A DNA stretch of 64,000 bases from an uncultured Chloroflexota bacterium. Lineage in GTDB: Bacteria > Chloroflexota > Anaerolineae > Aggregatilineales > Phototrophicaceae. A program made the position numbers and the translations under genes. The notes under the pieces were generated by a model. The model saw only the letters and a program-made list of their open reading frames with translations, was not told the origin of the DNA and made no database searches. The DNA is taken from the NCBI GenBank assembly GCA_937974245.1, contig CALJKV010000087.1, positions 1-64,000 of the forward strand, read 5' to 3'. This document shows, one piece after another, positions 24,765 to 33,136 of the stretch; within the stretch, counting starts at the first letter, position 1, and the number at the start of each line of letters is the position of its first letter.

Positions 24765-26048
24765 TCAGTGAAAACTCCATACACCAAAAACACCCTCAGC
24801 AACAGCAAAGGGAACAATGTTCTCCTGAGTAACATCAATTACATTGAGAAACGATACATCACCCTGATCTTCACTATAAATGACAAACCGGCTGTCAGGC
24901 GACCATACACGGTGACTCTGTGCAAACTGATCAAAGAAAGCAATTAGATACAGCATTTCCTCGGTTGGTGTGAAGAATCCATACCGTCGCACTGCGCCAT
25001 CGGCAATGTCCAGCACTGACCAAGCCATCTCGGGTATTCGCTGTAAAAACGCCGGCACTGCCGGGAAGCCCCCTATATCTGCCTGCGTGGTGAAGGTATT
25101 CGGGGGCGAAGCGAGCGTCAAAAAAGCAATGTGCTTACTATCCGGCGACCAGAAAAACGCGAACACACCGGATGTATCGCTGCGAGCAACCACCGCACCC
25201 GTAACCGCATCTACAATCGCCAGCGGCCCCTGGTTATCGGTATAGGCAATGTAATTACCATCTGGCGACCAACCAAAAGCCACTGGCCCCACCAATCCTG
25301 AAGCCAGAGGCCTTGTGCCGGCGACCGTTATCACTGCCAGGTCAGTAGATTGGCTATCTGCCCCTAATATACCGACTAACCAACGATCATCAACTGGTGA
25401 CCATCCCGGCGCCTGGAAAGTGCCGGGTACGCCATCCAGTGTGGTTACAATGGCATCACTCTGGACATCATAAATGTCTAGCCGCTGCTGATTGCGCTGC
25501 CAGAGCATCTGTGTACCATCAGGACTCCAGCTATAATAAAAAGGACGTCCAATACTTGTAATACGAGAAGTATCCTCACCTTGTTGATCTTGCACCAAGC
25601 GGATAAATAAGCCATTTGCCGAGCGACTACTCATCAGCACAGCCAGATCACGACAATTGGGGCCAGTAAGACAATTCTGCGGAGACCAATAGGCGTAATT
25701 CACCACTTCATCCCGACCAGCGTAAACCATTTCACCAGAATCAAGCCCATCGCTTGAAATATGAACTTCAGTCACGGGACGACCATCTACCGGGATCAAG
25801 CGAAAATATGCCAGACGACCATCAGTTGACCAAGTAGGCCACAAATATGGCAAACCCGCCTCACTATCATTCGTTAAAATTGCCTGGGTATTGGTGTCGA
25901 ACTCCAAACTGTACACATTGCCGTCCGACCCAATATAAGCGACCACGCCAGGAAGATCAGGGAACAATGTGCTATCTTGTGCCCGCACTATAACCGGCAG
26001 AAGGGGCAGGATCAGCAATCCAATTAAAAGATGTGTTATTTTCAACAT
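24765..26048 (-). CDS. Secreted TolB/WD40-like beta-propeller protein
   Basis: About 427 residues. The signal peptide MMLKITHLLIGLLILPLLP is cleaved near VRAQ. Then come repeated propeller blades with the TolB-type signature SPDG or SPDS preceded by aromatic residues (YYSWSPDGTQMLWQR, FGWSPDGNYIAYTD, FFWSPDSKHIAFL, RVWSPDSRFVIYSE). These bind proteins or ligands outside the membrane. The partner is unknown. The start at 26048 was chosen because CGGAG and the signal peptide support it over the longer version. It is the first gene of an operon with the LysM/M23 lipoprotein and the SH3b protein (15- and 9-base gaps). Confidence 0.83.
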   Translation of the reverse strand: MLKITHLLIGLLILPLLPVIVRAQDSTLFPDLPGVVAYIGSDGNVYSLEFDTNTQAILTNDSEAGLPYLWPTWSTDGRLAYFRLIPVDGRPVTEVHISSDGLDSGEMVYAGRDEVVNYAYWSPQNCLTGPNCRDLAVLMSSRSANGLFIRLVQDQQGEDTSRITSIGRPFYYSWSPDGTQMLWQRNQQRLDIYDVQSDAIVTTLDGVPGTFQAPGWSPVDDRWLVGILGADSQSTDLAVITVAGTRPLASGLVGPVAFGWSPDGNYIAYTDNQGPLAIVDAVTGAVVARSDTSGVFAFFWSPDSKHIAFLTLASPPNTFTTQADIGGFPAVPAFLQRIPEMAWSVLDIADGAVRRYGFFTPTEEMLYLIAFFDQFAQSHRVWSPDSRFVIYSEDQGDVSFLNVIDVTQENIVPFAVAEGVFGVWSFH

Positions 26049-26170
26049 CATGCCATACTCCGGGCGTTTGAGCAGAGATGCATTTAATTGTATACTATTC
26101 ATGGGATTGGTGATATAACTGTATCATCGTTTCGACTAATCAAAACCATCATTTAGGAGTTAGAAATCAC

Positions 26171-26500
26171 ATGGCAACGAGCGAAGAAATCGCCCAGATC
26201 TTCCCCACAATGGCGCAGAATTTTCTGGCCGCAAAAGCGGAAGGTGTCAATGCAACAATTCAGTTTAATCTGACCGGCGATAATGGCGGGGAATTTTGGC
26301 TAAAGATCACTGACGGCGCTTGCGAGTCAGGTGAGGGCAGCGCGGACAACCCCAAAATGACCCTGGAAGCCAGCGCTGACGACTGGTTCAATGTTTCCAC
26401 CGGCAAAAGCAATCCTATGCAGGCGTTCATGAGTGGCAAGATTAAGATCAAGGGGGACATGGGGCTGGCGATGAAACTCCAGACCATGTTCGCTCAGTAA
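26171..26500 (+). CDS. SCP2 sterol-transfer family protein
   Basis: A 109-residue single-domain protein with the SCP-2 fold signature: an N-terminal helix, then FNLTGDNGGEFWLKITDGA, PKMTLEASADDWFNV, and the C-terminal MSGKIKIKGDMGLAMKLQTMF. SCP2 domains bind lipids or acyl chains. In bacteria they often act with fatty-acid or polyketide metabolism, but no such gene is adjacent. A GGAG precedes the ATG. It is followed at 26522-26552 by a hairpin with a T-rich tail. Confidence 0.9.
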   Translation: MATSEEIAQIFPTMAQNFLAAKAEGVNATIQFNLTGDNGGEFWLKITDGACESGEGSADNPKMTLEASADDWFNVSTGKSNPMQAFMSGKIKIKGDMGLAMKLQTMFAQ

Positions 26501-26521
26501 GAACGCCTCCTATCACTCCAA

Positions 26522-26560
26522 AGGGCGTGGCAACCTTGCATAACCGCGCCCTATTTGTGT
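26522..26560 (+). terminator. Terminator after the SCP2 gene
   Basis: AGGGCG (26522-26527) pairs with CGCCCT (26547-26552) around a 19-base loop, then ATTTGTGT. It lies 21 bases after the stop. The stem is short and the T-tract weak. Confidence 0.5.
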
Positions 26561-26561
26561 T

Positions 26562-27488
26562 TCAAGCGGCCCGCTGCAATAACAAGATCAGCACTGACAG
26601 CGTGATAGGGCTAAGCAAAGTTGTGACCAGAACAGTGCCAAGTTGCTGCTGCATATTGAGTTGAAACTCGTTTGCAATAATCAATGTGACCACTGCCACT
26701 GGCATACTGGCTTGTAATACGATCACCATACCTACTTCCCACCGCACCCCAAACAGTACAACCAGAAATGCCGCGATGACTGGAGCGGCCACCAAGCGGA
26801 TTCCCGCGCCTAGTCCAATCAAACGAAACTGGGCAAACTTTGCAGACTGTGCCAGTTCCAGGCCTAACAAGATCAGCATAGCCGGAATCGCAGCCTGCCC
26901 CAACAAAGAAACCGAGCGCATAATTGGGAGCGGCAGGGCAAACCCCGTCATATTCACCGCAAGACCACTGAGTGCCGCATAAATAGTTGGCACACGTAGC
27001 ATGTTCAGCAAAGCCCGGATGATTGAACTCCGCCCACTGCTTGCCACAAATATCCCCAGTGAAAAGTTGGAAATCGTCGCTATAACATACGTGATAACTG
27101 CATAAGTCAATGCAACTTCACCAAAGACAAAACTAACCAACGGCAAGCCCAGATTACCGGTGTTCGGACACATCGCACTCAACATGACACCGGCTCGCCC
27201 GACACGATTATCACGATACCCTGCGGTACTGAAGTACGCCAGCAGCAACAGCGATACCAGCACCAGCGCCATGACGACTGACACTTGCATCAGTTCTGCT
27301 CGGTCAACCGTGCTGGATGCCAGAGAAGAAAAAACGAGAGCAGGCGAAAAAGCATAAAAAATCACCCGTCCAAACGAGCGCGCATCTACATGCAGGTGTC
27401 GCCCAATGATAAAGCCGACCCCGGCAATAACCAGAATCGGCGCAATGTTGCTGATGAAAATTGAGAGTAATTCACCCAGGATACCCAC
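26562..27488 (-). CDS. AEC-family transporter (auxin efflux carrier/malate permease type)
   Basis: A 308-residue membrane protein with about ten hydrophobic helices in the two inverted halves of the AEC family. The signature PNTGNLGLPLV lies near residue 108 and MPVAVVTLIIANEF near 260. Members export weak organic acids or auxin-like compounds. The substrate cannot be told from sequence. It lies 59 bases after a HEAT-repeat gene in the same direction and may be expressed with it. The start at 27488 is the first plausible codon. A few residues of N-terminal uncertainty remain. Confidence 0.87.
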   Translation of the reverse strand: MGILGELLSIFISNIAPILVIAGVGFIIGRHLHVDARSFGRVIFYAFSPALVFSSLASSTVDRAELMQVSVVMALVLVSLLLLAYFSTAGYRDNRVGRAGVMLSAMCPNTGNLGLPLVSFVFGEVALTYAVITYVIATISNFSLGIFVASSGRSSIIRALLNMLRVPTIYAALSGLAVNMTGFALPLPIMRSVSLLGQAAIPAMLILLGLELAQSAKFAQFRLIGLGAGIRLVAAPVIAAFLVVLFGVRWEVGMVIVLQASMPVAVVTLIIANEFQLNMQQQLGTVLVTTLLSPITLSVLILLLQRAA

Positions 27489-27547
27489 TACAAAGTCCGA
27501 TCAGTTGAGATTGTTGAATAGCGGTAAACAGGCGAAGTATTCCTGGC

Positions 27548-28594
27548 TTACTCATTTTCGTCATCAAAGTCGAAATTATCGTCGAAATCATCCAAGTCAT
27601 CTAATTCGTCCAGTTCGTCCAGTTCGAAATCGAGGCCGCCGAACATCTCCGCATTTGCCAGTGCATCTTCCACCAGTTCAAGGAATTCATCATCTTCACG
27701 TTCTTCGGCCTGCTCAGCCAGTCTGGTTAGAACGCGTGTCGCCTTGTCACCACCGATTTCCCCAAGCGACCAGACCGCGACTTCCCGGATTTCGGTATCG
27801 CGTCGGGCTGCCAGAACATCCAGATAACGCACAGCCTGAGGCAAGCCCAACTCGCCAGCTGCCCGCGCAGCCTCAAACTGAATCTCTGGCTCACTGCTAC
27901 CAAGTTCGGTCATGACCAGGCCGGCCCAACTGGCATTACAGGTGCGCCCCATCGCAAACACGGCGCTCACTTTCATCAGGAGGTCTGGATTATTATAGGC
28001 CTCAAGGATTGCACCAGGAACCATTTCGTGGCTGCCGTTTGCCAGCGCCTCCAGTGCCCGTCGCCGCACATGAAAATCCTCGGATTTATCGTTCCAGGCT
28101 GTAATCGCAACCTGCTGGGCCCGCAGCACCTCTTTTTCAGGCAATTCCTCGTATTCACCCATCAAGATAAAACGCCCTAGCTCACTCATTGCCGCCGCCC
28201 GCACCGTATCAGACTTATCCGTTTTTGCCATATCAATCAGGCGAGACATGAATACCACTGAACCGTCAATCCATAAGGTGTCAATCGCGGCTTGGCGCAC
28301 CTCAGCATCAGGATCATCCAGCGCGAACAAGCCGAATGCACCGTAATCCAACTCAAAATCGACCTCACTCAAGTCCGCAACCTGGCGCATTAACTTGCGA
28401 CGGCGCTCGTCATCCAGGCCTCGCCATACTGGACTTATCCTGTCGATTTCTTCAGATGACAAGCCGGACAAGCCATAGTAAATATCAGCAAAAAGCAAAT
28501 TTCCGTCGCTTGATGCTAAAGCCTTCAGCACCATATCAAGCGATGGCTTTTCGCGTTGGTGAATTTCCATTTCATCGTCGTCAGATTCAAACAT
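27548..28594 (-). CDS. HEAT-repeat protein with acidic tail
   Basis: A 348-residue soluble protein made of HEAT/PBS-lyase-like helical repeats (for example DDPDAEVRQAAIDTLW, SDTVRAAAMSELGRF, DTEIREVAVWSLGEIGG). It ends in a very acidic low-complexity tail of about 30 residues made mostly of Asp, Glu, Leu and Phe (DELDDLDDFDDNFDFDDENE). No enzymatic domain. The acidic tail may bind basic proteins or mimic nucleic acid, but this is speculation. It starts 17 bases after the RseP-like gene and may share its promoter. Confidence 0.82.
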   Translation of the reverse strand: MFESDDDEMEIHQREKPSLDMVLKALASSDGNLLFADIYYGLSGLSSEEIDRISPVWRGLDDERRRKLMRQVADLSEVDFELDYGAFGLFALDDPDAEVRQAAIDTLWIDGSVVFMSRLIDMAKTDKSDTVRAAAMSELGRFILMGEYEELPEKEVLRAQQVAITAWNDKSEDFHVRRRALEALANGSHEMVPGAILEAYNNPDLLMKVSAVFAMGRTCNASWAGLVMTELGSSEPEIQFEAARAAGELGLPQAVRYLDVLAARRDTEIREVAVWSLGEIGGDKATRVLTRLAEQAEEREDDEFLELVEDALANAEMFGGLDFELDELDELDDLDDFDDNFDFDDENE

Positions 28595-28611
28595 GACTTA
28601 GTCCCCACCCC

Positions 28612-30066
28612 CTAGGGCAGCAAATTCGTGATTGGATTAACCAGATCATTCACGGTGATCACAAAAAACAGAGAGAGCAGTAAGGCAAATCCGATCAAAT
28701 GCACCAGTCCTTCCCGTTCCGGTGCGATGGGCCGTCCCCGAACGATCTCTAGCAACACAAAAACGATCCGCCCACCATCCAAGGCTGGAAGCGGCAGCAA
28801 ATTCGTCAATCCCAATGCGACATTAATCATGGCAATATAGTTCAGAATCAAAATCGGTGTGTCTTGCTCCACACTCTGCCGCAATGCCGACGCCCCCACC
28901 TGACTGATTGCCACAATCCCAATGGGACGTGCCTCTTCCGCGCTGATTTCCTGATTGATAATTTGCGACGGAATCCGGGCAATCGCATTCACGATAAATC
29001 CGATACGTTCCACGCCATACTGCAACGATTCGCCTAAGGACTGATTAACTACCACTTCCTGACCAACGCCTTCCTGGTAAACCAGGCCCAGGTCCATATC
29101 ACCAAAAGCTGTCCAGATAGCAATACCCATAGCGCCCTGCCCTTCCGGGAAGGTTTCACGTGGCACAAGCGTCTTCTCGAGCATCACATCATCACGTTGG
29201 ATTGTCAGCGTCATAGACTGTCCAGCATTCGCCGTTGTCCGCGCCTTGAGCTCGTCAGTATTTGCGAAGGGTTCACCATTAATCGCCATGATAAGATCAC
29301 CGGGCAAAAGACCGGCACGACCTGCTGGAGAATCCTCTACTACCCCGGCAACACGCACATAGCTATTCGTAACCGGGGCATCCGATTCCAACTGGGGCGT
29401 AAAGATGATTTCAATCGGCTCTTCCTCACTTTCCCGGTGAACAAGCAGCGTTACTGGTTGCTCATTCTGAGCATACAGCTTGTTGAAGAAATCCTGATTG
29501 CTCTCAAAATATCCATCGTTTAGACGCAGAACAAAATCGCCGGATTGCAATCCGGCTGCCGCCAATGGTGAATCCGGGTTCACATGCACGATTTCAACGC
29601 TGCTCCCAACAACCTGAGGAATGCCAATCAATGCAACCAGGGCAAACAAGACAAATGCCATAAGGAAATTCATGATGGCACCAGCTGCCATGAAGAAAAT
29701 TCGCTGGCGCGGGCTGGCTTCCGGCAGCGATTTAAGTTTCCGACGTGCAATTTCATCCGCAACTTCAACACGCGAGCGATCACGTTCGACGGTCTCAGCA
29801 TCCACTGGGCGCACAAAATCCTCACCTAGCGGCAGTACAAATCCACCCAACGGCAGCCAGTTCAAGGTGTATTCCGTTTCACCCCGCTTAAACAGCCGGA
29901 TCATACGTGGCGGTATACCAATGCCAAATTCCAACACAGCAACACCAATTGCCTTCGCCGCTGCGAAATGTCCGATTTCGTGTATCAAAATAGCAGGGAT
30001 TAACACCAAAACAAATGCAATGACCGCCGACAGAAAATCGCTACCCAGTAGAAAATCTAACATCAA
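28612..30066 (-). CDS. rseP: Site-2 metalloprotease, RseP family
   Basis: A 484-residue intramembrane zinc protease. The HEIGH zinc motif lies at residues 29-33 in the first transmembrane helix and the third ligand in LPALDGGRI near 440. Two PDZ domains occupy the middle (GLQSGDFVLRLNDG near 170, GLLPGDLIMAINGE near 260), and hydrophobic helices end the protein. The family cleaves transmembrane anti-sigma factors or signal-peptide remnants. No sigma/anti-sigma pair is in the window. In many bacteria the gene lies next to isoprenoid genes. Here the mevalonate decarboxylase lies 93 bases upstream on the same strand. A promoter candidate precedes it. Confidence 0.94.
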   Translation of the reverse strand: MMLDFLLGSDFLSAVIAFVLVLIPAILIHEIGHFAAAKAIGVAVLEFGIGIPPRMIRLFKRGETEYTLNWLPLGGFVLPLGEDFVRPVDAETVERDRSRVEVADEIARRKLKSLPEASPRQRIFFMAAGAIMNFLMAFVLFALVALIGIPQVVGSSVEIVHVNPDSPLAAAGLQSGDFVLRLNDGYFESNQDFFNKLYAQNEQPVTLLVHRESEEEPIEIIFTPQLESDAPVTNSYVRVAGVVEDSPAGRAGLLPGDLIMAINGEPFANTDELKARTTANAGQSMTLTIQRDDVMLEKTLVPRETFPEGQGAMGIAIWTAFGDMDLGLVYQEGVGQEVVVNQSLGESLQYGVERIGFIVNAIARIPSQIINQEISAEEARPIGIVAISQVGASALRQSVEQDTPILILNYIAMINVALGLTNLLPLPALDGGRIVFVLLEIVRGRPIAPEREGLVHLIGFALLLSLFFVITVNDLVNPITNLLP

Positions 30067-30102
30067 TCTTCGCCCTCAAGTCCAATACAAGCCTATATTG
30101 CG

Positions 30103-30130
30103 ATTATAAGCGCATTCACACCAGAGGCAA
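30103..30130 (-). promoter_or_regulatory. Promoter candidate for rseP
   Basis: On the minus strand TTGCCT (30130-30125) and TATAAT (30108-30103) stand 16 bases apart, 37 bases before the rseP start codon. This allows expression independent of the decarboxylase gene upstream. Confidence 0.6.
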
Positions 30131-30159
30131 GGTAAGTGCCTTCCGCACTTATCATTCCC

Positions 30160-31146
30160 TTAGTTTGCCAGTGTGATTACCTGTGCTGCACCACCCACTC
30201 CGGCCACAAGAACCGCCTCCACACCCGGAGCGGCACGCAGCCGCGACTCAACCTCTAGAGCATGGTTACCCATGCACAAGCAGTGAACATTCGGCCCCGC
30301 ATCCAGTGTATAGCACACCTGCAAACCCTCAGCCCGCCAATCCCGAACCGCGCTCATAATCGTCAGTGTGGCCGGAAGCCAGTAAAACAGCGGCGGACGA
30401 CTGGTTATCATGACCGCGTGCATTAGATTGCTGTCATGCTCTACCACATCAGCAAAGGCCATGAAATCTCGGTTCAAAACCGCCTCTTTACAGACTGCCA
30501 GGCGTGCAGCAGCACCATTTACCCGTGCCGCCTGTAGTTCGCTGGTATTCGCGGATTGGTGACCACGAGCCGAAACAACTACTTTGTGTTCAGCACTGAC
30601 AACAGCAATGACGTCCACTAAATTCCAGTATTCAGGTGCGGCAAAGCTCTCTGCGTATGAATCCTCGTGCGTATCCGAAGCGTACCACTCCACGAATCCC
30701 GCCGGCACTGAACGTGATGCCGAACCCGAACCCAGACGCGCCAGCGTCGTCAGTTCCCGCTCGCTCAATTCCAACCCGGTCGCGCCGACAGCCGCCACCG
30801 TCAGCGCCGCAAAGGCCGCCGCCGAAGATGCTATGCCCGCCCCCATCGGGAAATTATTATGCGATTCGACCACTGCAAACCCGACCAGTCCGAGACGCGC
30901 CCGCAGAACATCAAGATGCTCAGCAACGCGCCGGCGAGCATCTTCTGTAGCAGGCTGCTGATTAAGGACTAAGGTGTCGCTCTGAAGCCTCGAATCCCAA
31001 CGAACCTTTGTTTCAGCATACAGACCGGCCAGGTTCATGCTCAACGAGCCGTTTGCAGGCAAGCGCAGCTGGTTATCCCGGTTGCCCCAATATTTGATAA
31101 ATGCGATATTGGCAAATGCCCTGGCCGTCGCCATATTTACATGCAT
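30160..31146 (-). CDS. Phosphomevalonate/diphosphomevalonate decarboxylase
   Basis: A 328-residue GHMP-superfamily decarboxylase. Motifs are NIAFIKYWGNRD near residues 13-24, MGAGIASSAAAFAAL near 101-115, SASRSVPAGFVEW near 142-154, and the catalytic Asp282 in YTLDAGPN. Because isopentenyl phosphate kinase is encoded 2 kb away and no phosphomevalonate kinase is visible, the substrate may be mevalonate 5-phosphate, as shown for the Roseiflexus homologue (established for that genus). The product would be isopentenyl phosphate. It is divergent from the prenyltransferase-mvk-ipk operon. The start at ATG 31146 follows AAGGAGATATTT. ATG 31134 is an alternative. Confidence 0.88.
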   Translation of the reverse strand: MHVNMATARAFANIAFIKYWGNRDNQLRLPANGSLSMNLAGLYAETKVRWDSRLQSDTLVLNQQPATEDARRRVAEHLDVLRARLGLVGFAVVESHNNFPMGAGIASSAAAFAALTVAAVGATGLELSERELTTLARLGSGSASRSVPAGFVEWYASDTHEDSYAESFAAPEYWNLVDVIAVVSAEHKVVVSARGHQSANTSELQAARVNGAAARLAVCKEAVLNRDFMAFADVVEHDSNLMHAVMITSRPPLFYWLPATLTIMSAVRDWRAEGLQVCYTLDAGPNVHCLCMGNHALEVESRLRAAPGVEAVLVAGVGGAAQVITLAN

Positions 31147-31172
31147 AAATATCTCCTTGAATTTGGATGAGG

Positions 31173-31189
31173 TTTGCCATTATGCCAAA
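31173..31189. promoter_or_regulatory. Imperfect palindrome in the divergent isoprenoid promoter region
   Basis: TTTGCCATTATGCCAAA is a 17-base dyad with one mismatched pair around a central T. It lies between the divergent decarboxylase and prenyltransferase genes and is a candidate operator. A TTGACT at 31218-31223 with CATAAT at 31239-31244 may be the rightward promoter, though the 15-base spacing is short. Confidence 0.35.
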
Positions 31190-31272
31190 CTAATGTAGCA
31201 TTGCCTCTACTGGAGGCTTGACTATAATTTCAAAATACCATAATGGTGCGACCAGAATAGAGGGAACAAACA

Positions 31273-32163
31273 TTGCAAGCACTCATCGGATTATTCCGCA
31301 CGATGCGCCCCAAACAATGGGCGAAAAATGTCATTATTTATGCTGGCTTAGTCTTTGATGGGCAGCTCTTTCAAGTAGAGCCGTTCATCCTGATAACAAT
31401 TAGCTTTATCCTGCTGTGCCTGGCTGCCAGCACTGTCTATATTGTGAACGACCTGGCAGATATTGAGCGAGACCGCCAGCACCCTAAGAAAAAATATCGT
31501 CCCCTGGCTTCCGGTCAACTGCCCATCTCATTGGGGATAATCGCCGCTGTCTTGTTCCCTACTATTGCCATTGGTGGCGCGCTGCTTTACAAACCAGGCT
31601 ATGCCGCTATTTTAGCCATTTACATCGCACTCAACATCATGTATTCGCTCCGGCTGAAACACGTTGTCATCATAGATATTCTGGTGATTACCACCGGCTA
31701 TGTGCTGCGCGTAGGGGGCGGTGTCATGGTGATTGAGGTCGCCCGGTTCTCGCCCTGGTTGTACACCTGTACAGCGCTACTGGCACTGTTCCTGGCAATT
31801 GGCAAACGTCGACAGGAGCTTATTACGCTGGGAGATAACGCCGCCACCGTCCGCCCTATTTTCAAAGACTACAACCTGCCTCTGCTGGATAGTATGCTGA
31901 ACATCGTCACAACCAGCACGTTGCTTGCCTATATCCTTTACACCATTGAAGCGCCGTCTTTGCTCCTGGCAGGCAATAATCTGGCGCTCACAACAGTGCC
32001 ATTTGTAATGTATGCCATGTTCCGCTACCTGTACCTGATCCATGTCAAAGGTGAAGGTGGTGCCCCGGATGAGGTCATTTTACGCGATCATCCTTTACAA
32101 GCGGCGATAATCCTGTGGGGACTGGCGTTTATATTCATCCTGTATCTACCCAAAGTGATCTGA
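31273..32163 (+). CDS. UbiA-family prenyltransferase (decaprenyl-P phosphoribosyltransferase-like)
   Basis: A 296-residue membrane protein with about eight helices. The UbiA Asp motif reads NDLADIERDRQHP near residues 59-71, followed by KKKYRPLASGQ. MRPKQWAKNVIIYAGL at the N-terminus and IGKRRQELITLG near 177 match the subgroup that transfers phosphoribose to polyprenyl phosphate (Rv3806c type), the first step of arabinose donor formation, rather than quinone synthesis. This subgroup call is from memory. It starts at TTG 31273 with AGAGGG nine bases upstream. The stop abuts mevalonate kinase (one base between), tying it to isoprenoid supply. Confidence 0.85.
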   Translation: MQALIGLFRTMRPKQWAKNVIIYAGLVFDGQLFQVEPFILITISFILLCLAASTVYIVNDLADIERDRQHPKKKYRPLASGQLPISLGIIAAVLFPTIAIGGALLYKPGYAAILAIYIALNIMYSLRLKHVVIIDILVITTGYVLRVGGGVMVIEVARFSPWLYTCTALLALFLAIGKRRQELITLGDNAATVRPIFKDYNLPLLDSMLNIVTTSTLLAYILYTIEAPSLLLAGNNLALTTVPFVMYAMFRYLYLIHVKGEGGAPDEVILRDHPLQAAIILWGLAFIFILYLPKVI

Positions 32164-32164
32164 T

Positions 32165-33124
32165 ATGACCATGTTTGCAGCCTCCGCCCCGGCAAAAATA
32201 ATCTTATGCGGCGAACATGCCGTTGTCTATGGTCAACCCGCGATCGCCGTGCCAGTATCCAGCTTACGAGTAACGGCGCAAGTATCACCCAATTCAGCAG
32301 GCCGCGCCGGCCTGTACCTGATAGCCAGTGAAACGCTGGAACAGGTAATATTGAGTGCCGAACCACCCTATCCCGAAGACCCGCTTGCTTTAGCAGCAAC
32401 GCTGGCTTTACAGCACTGGCAACTAGATGCCCCCGATCTGACGATCACCGTTAAGTCCACAATTCCGATTGCCAGCGGTCTAGGCAGCGGCGCAGCCGTC
32501 ACGACGGCAGTAATTCGCGCTTTGAGCATGGCGCTCGACCGCCCTATCGAAACTGCCACGTTAAATGAGTTAGTCTACGAAATTGAAAAACTGCATCACG
32601 GGACACCCAGCGGAATTGATAATACGGTCATTGTTTACGAGCAGTCGGTATTATTCGTGCGGGATCACCCCATTGAGCGCCTTGTCATCGGGGCACCGTT
32701 GTACGTTCTTATCGGTGATACCGGCCAAACTGCCCTTACTCGTGTCGCAGTAGGTGATGTGCGGCAGTTGTATGAGTCGAATTCGTCTCTCATTCAGCCT
32801 ATCCTCGATTCGATCGGGACTTTGGTCAGAGAGTCGCGTCAGGCGATTGAACGCGGCGATGCTCCCGCGCTTGGCAAGCTCATGAATCGGAATCACAGCT
32901 ATCTACAGCAGCTCACTGTCTCTTCGCCGGAACTGGATCTCCTGGTTACAGCCGCCCGAAACGCGGGCGCACTGGGCGCGAAACTTTCCGGGGGCGGGCG
33001 TGGCGGCAATATGATCGCACTGGTGAAGCCAGAAACCGCCCTGAGTGTACAGAACGCGCTCCTGGCAGCCGGGGCGGTGCGTGTGTTCACAACCACACTG
33101 AAATCCGACTCAGCCATCACATAG
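32165..33124 (+). CDS. mvk: Mevalonate kinase
   Basis: A 319-residue GHMP kinase. APAKIILCGEHAVVYGQPA lies at the N-terminus, the phosphate-binding IPIASGLGSGAAVT near residue 100, a conserved KLHHGTPSGIDN around 142-153 with the catalytic Asp, and KLSGGGRGGN near 276. It phosphorylates mevalonate to mevalonate 5-phosphate with ATP. The start ATG lies one base after the prenyltransferase stop. ATG 32171 is an alternative. The isopentenyl phosphate kinase follows after 12 bases, forming an operon. Confidence 0.94.
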   Translation: MTMFAASAPAKIILCGEHAVVYGQPAIAVPVSSLRVTAQVSPNSAGRAGLYLIASETLEQVILSAEPPYPEDPLALAATLALQHWQLDAPDLTITVKSTIPIASGLGSGAAVTTAVIRALSMALDRPIETATLNELVYEIEKLHHGTPSGIDNTVIVYEQSVLFVRDHPIERLVIGAPLYVLIGDTGQTALTRVAVGDVRQLYESNSSLIQPILDSIGTLVRESRQAIERGDAPALGKLMNRNHSYLQQLTVSSPELDLLVTAARNAGALGAKLSGGGRGGNMIALVKPETALSVQNALLAAGAVRVFTTTLKSDSAIT

Positions 33125-33136
33125 AGGAAACACTAC

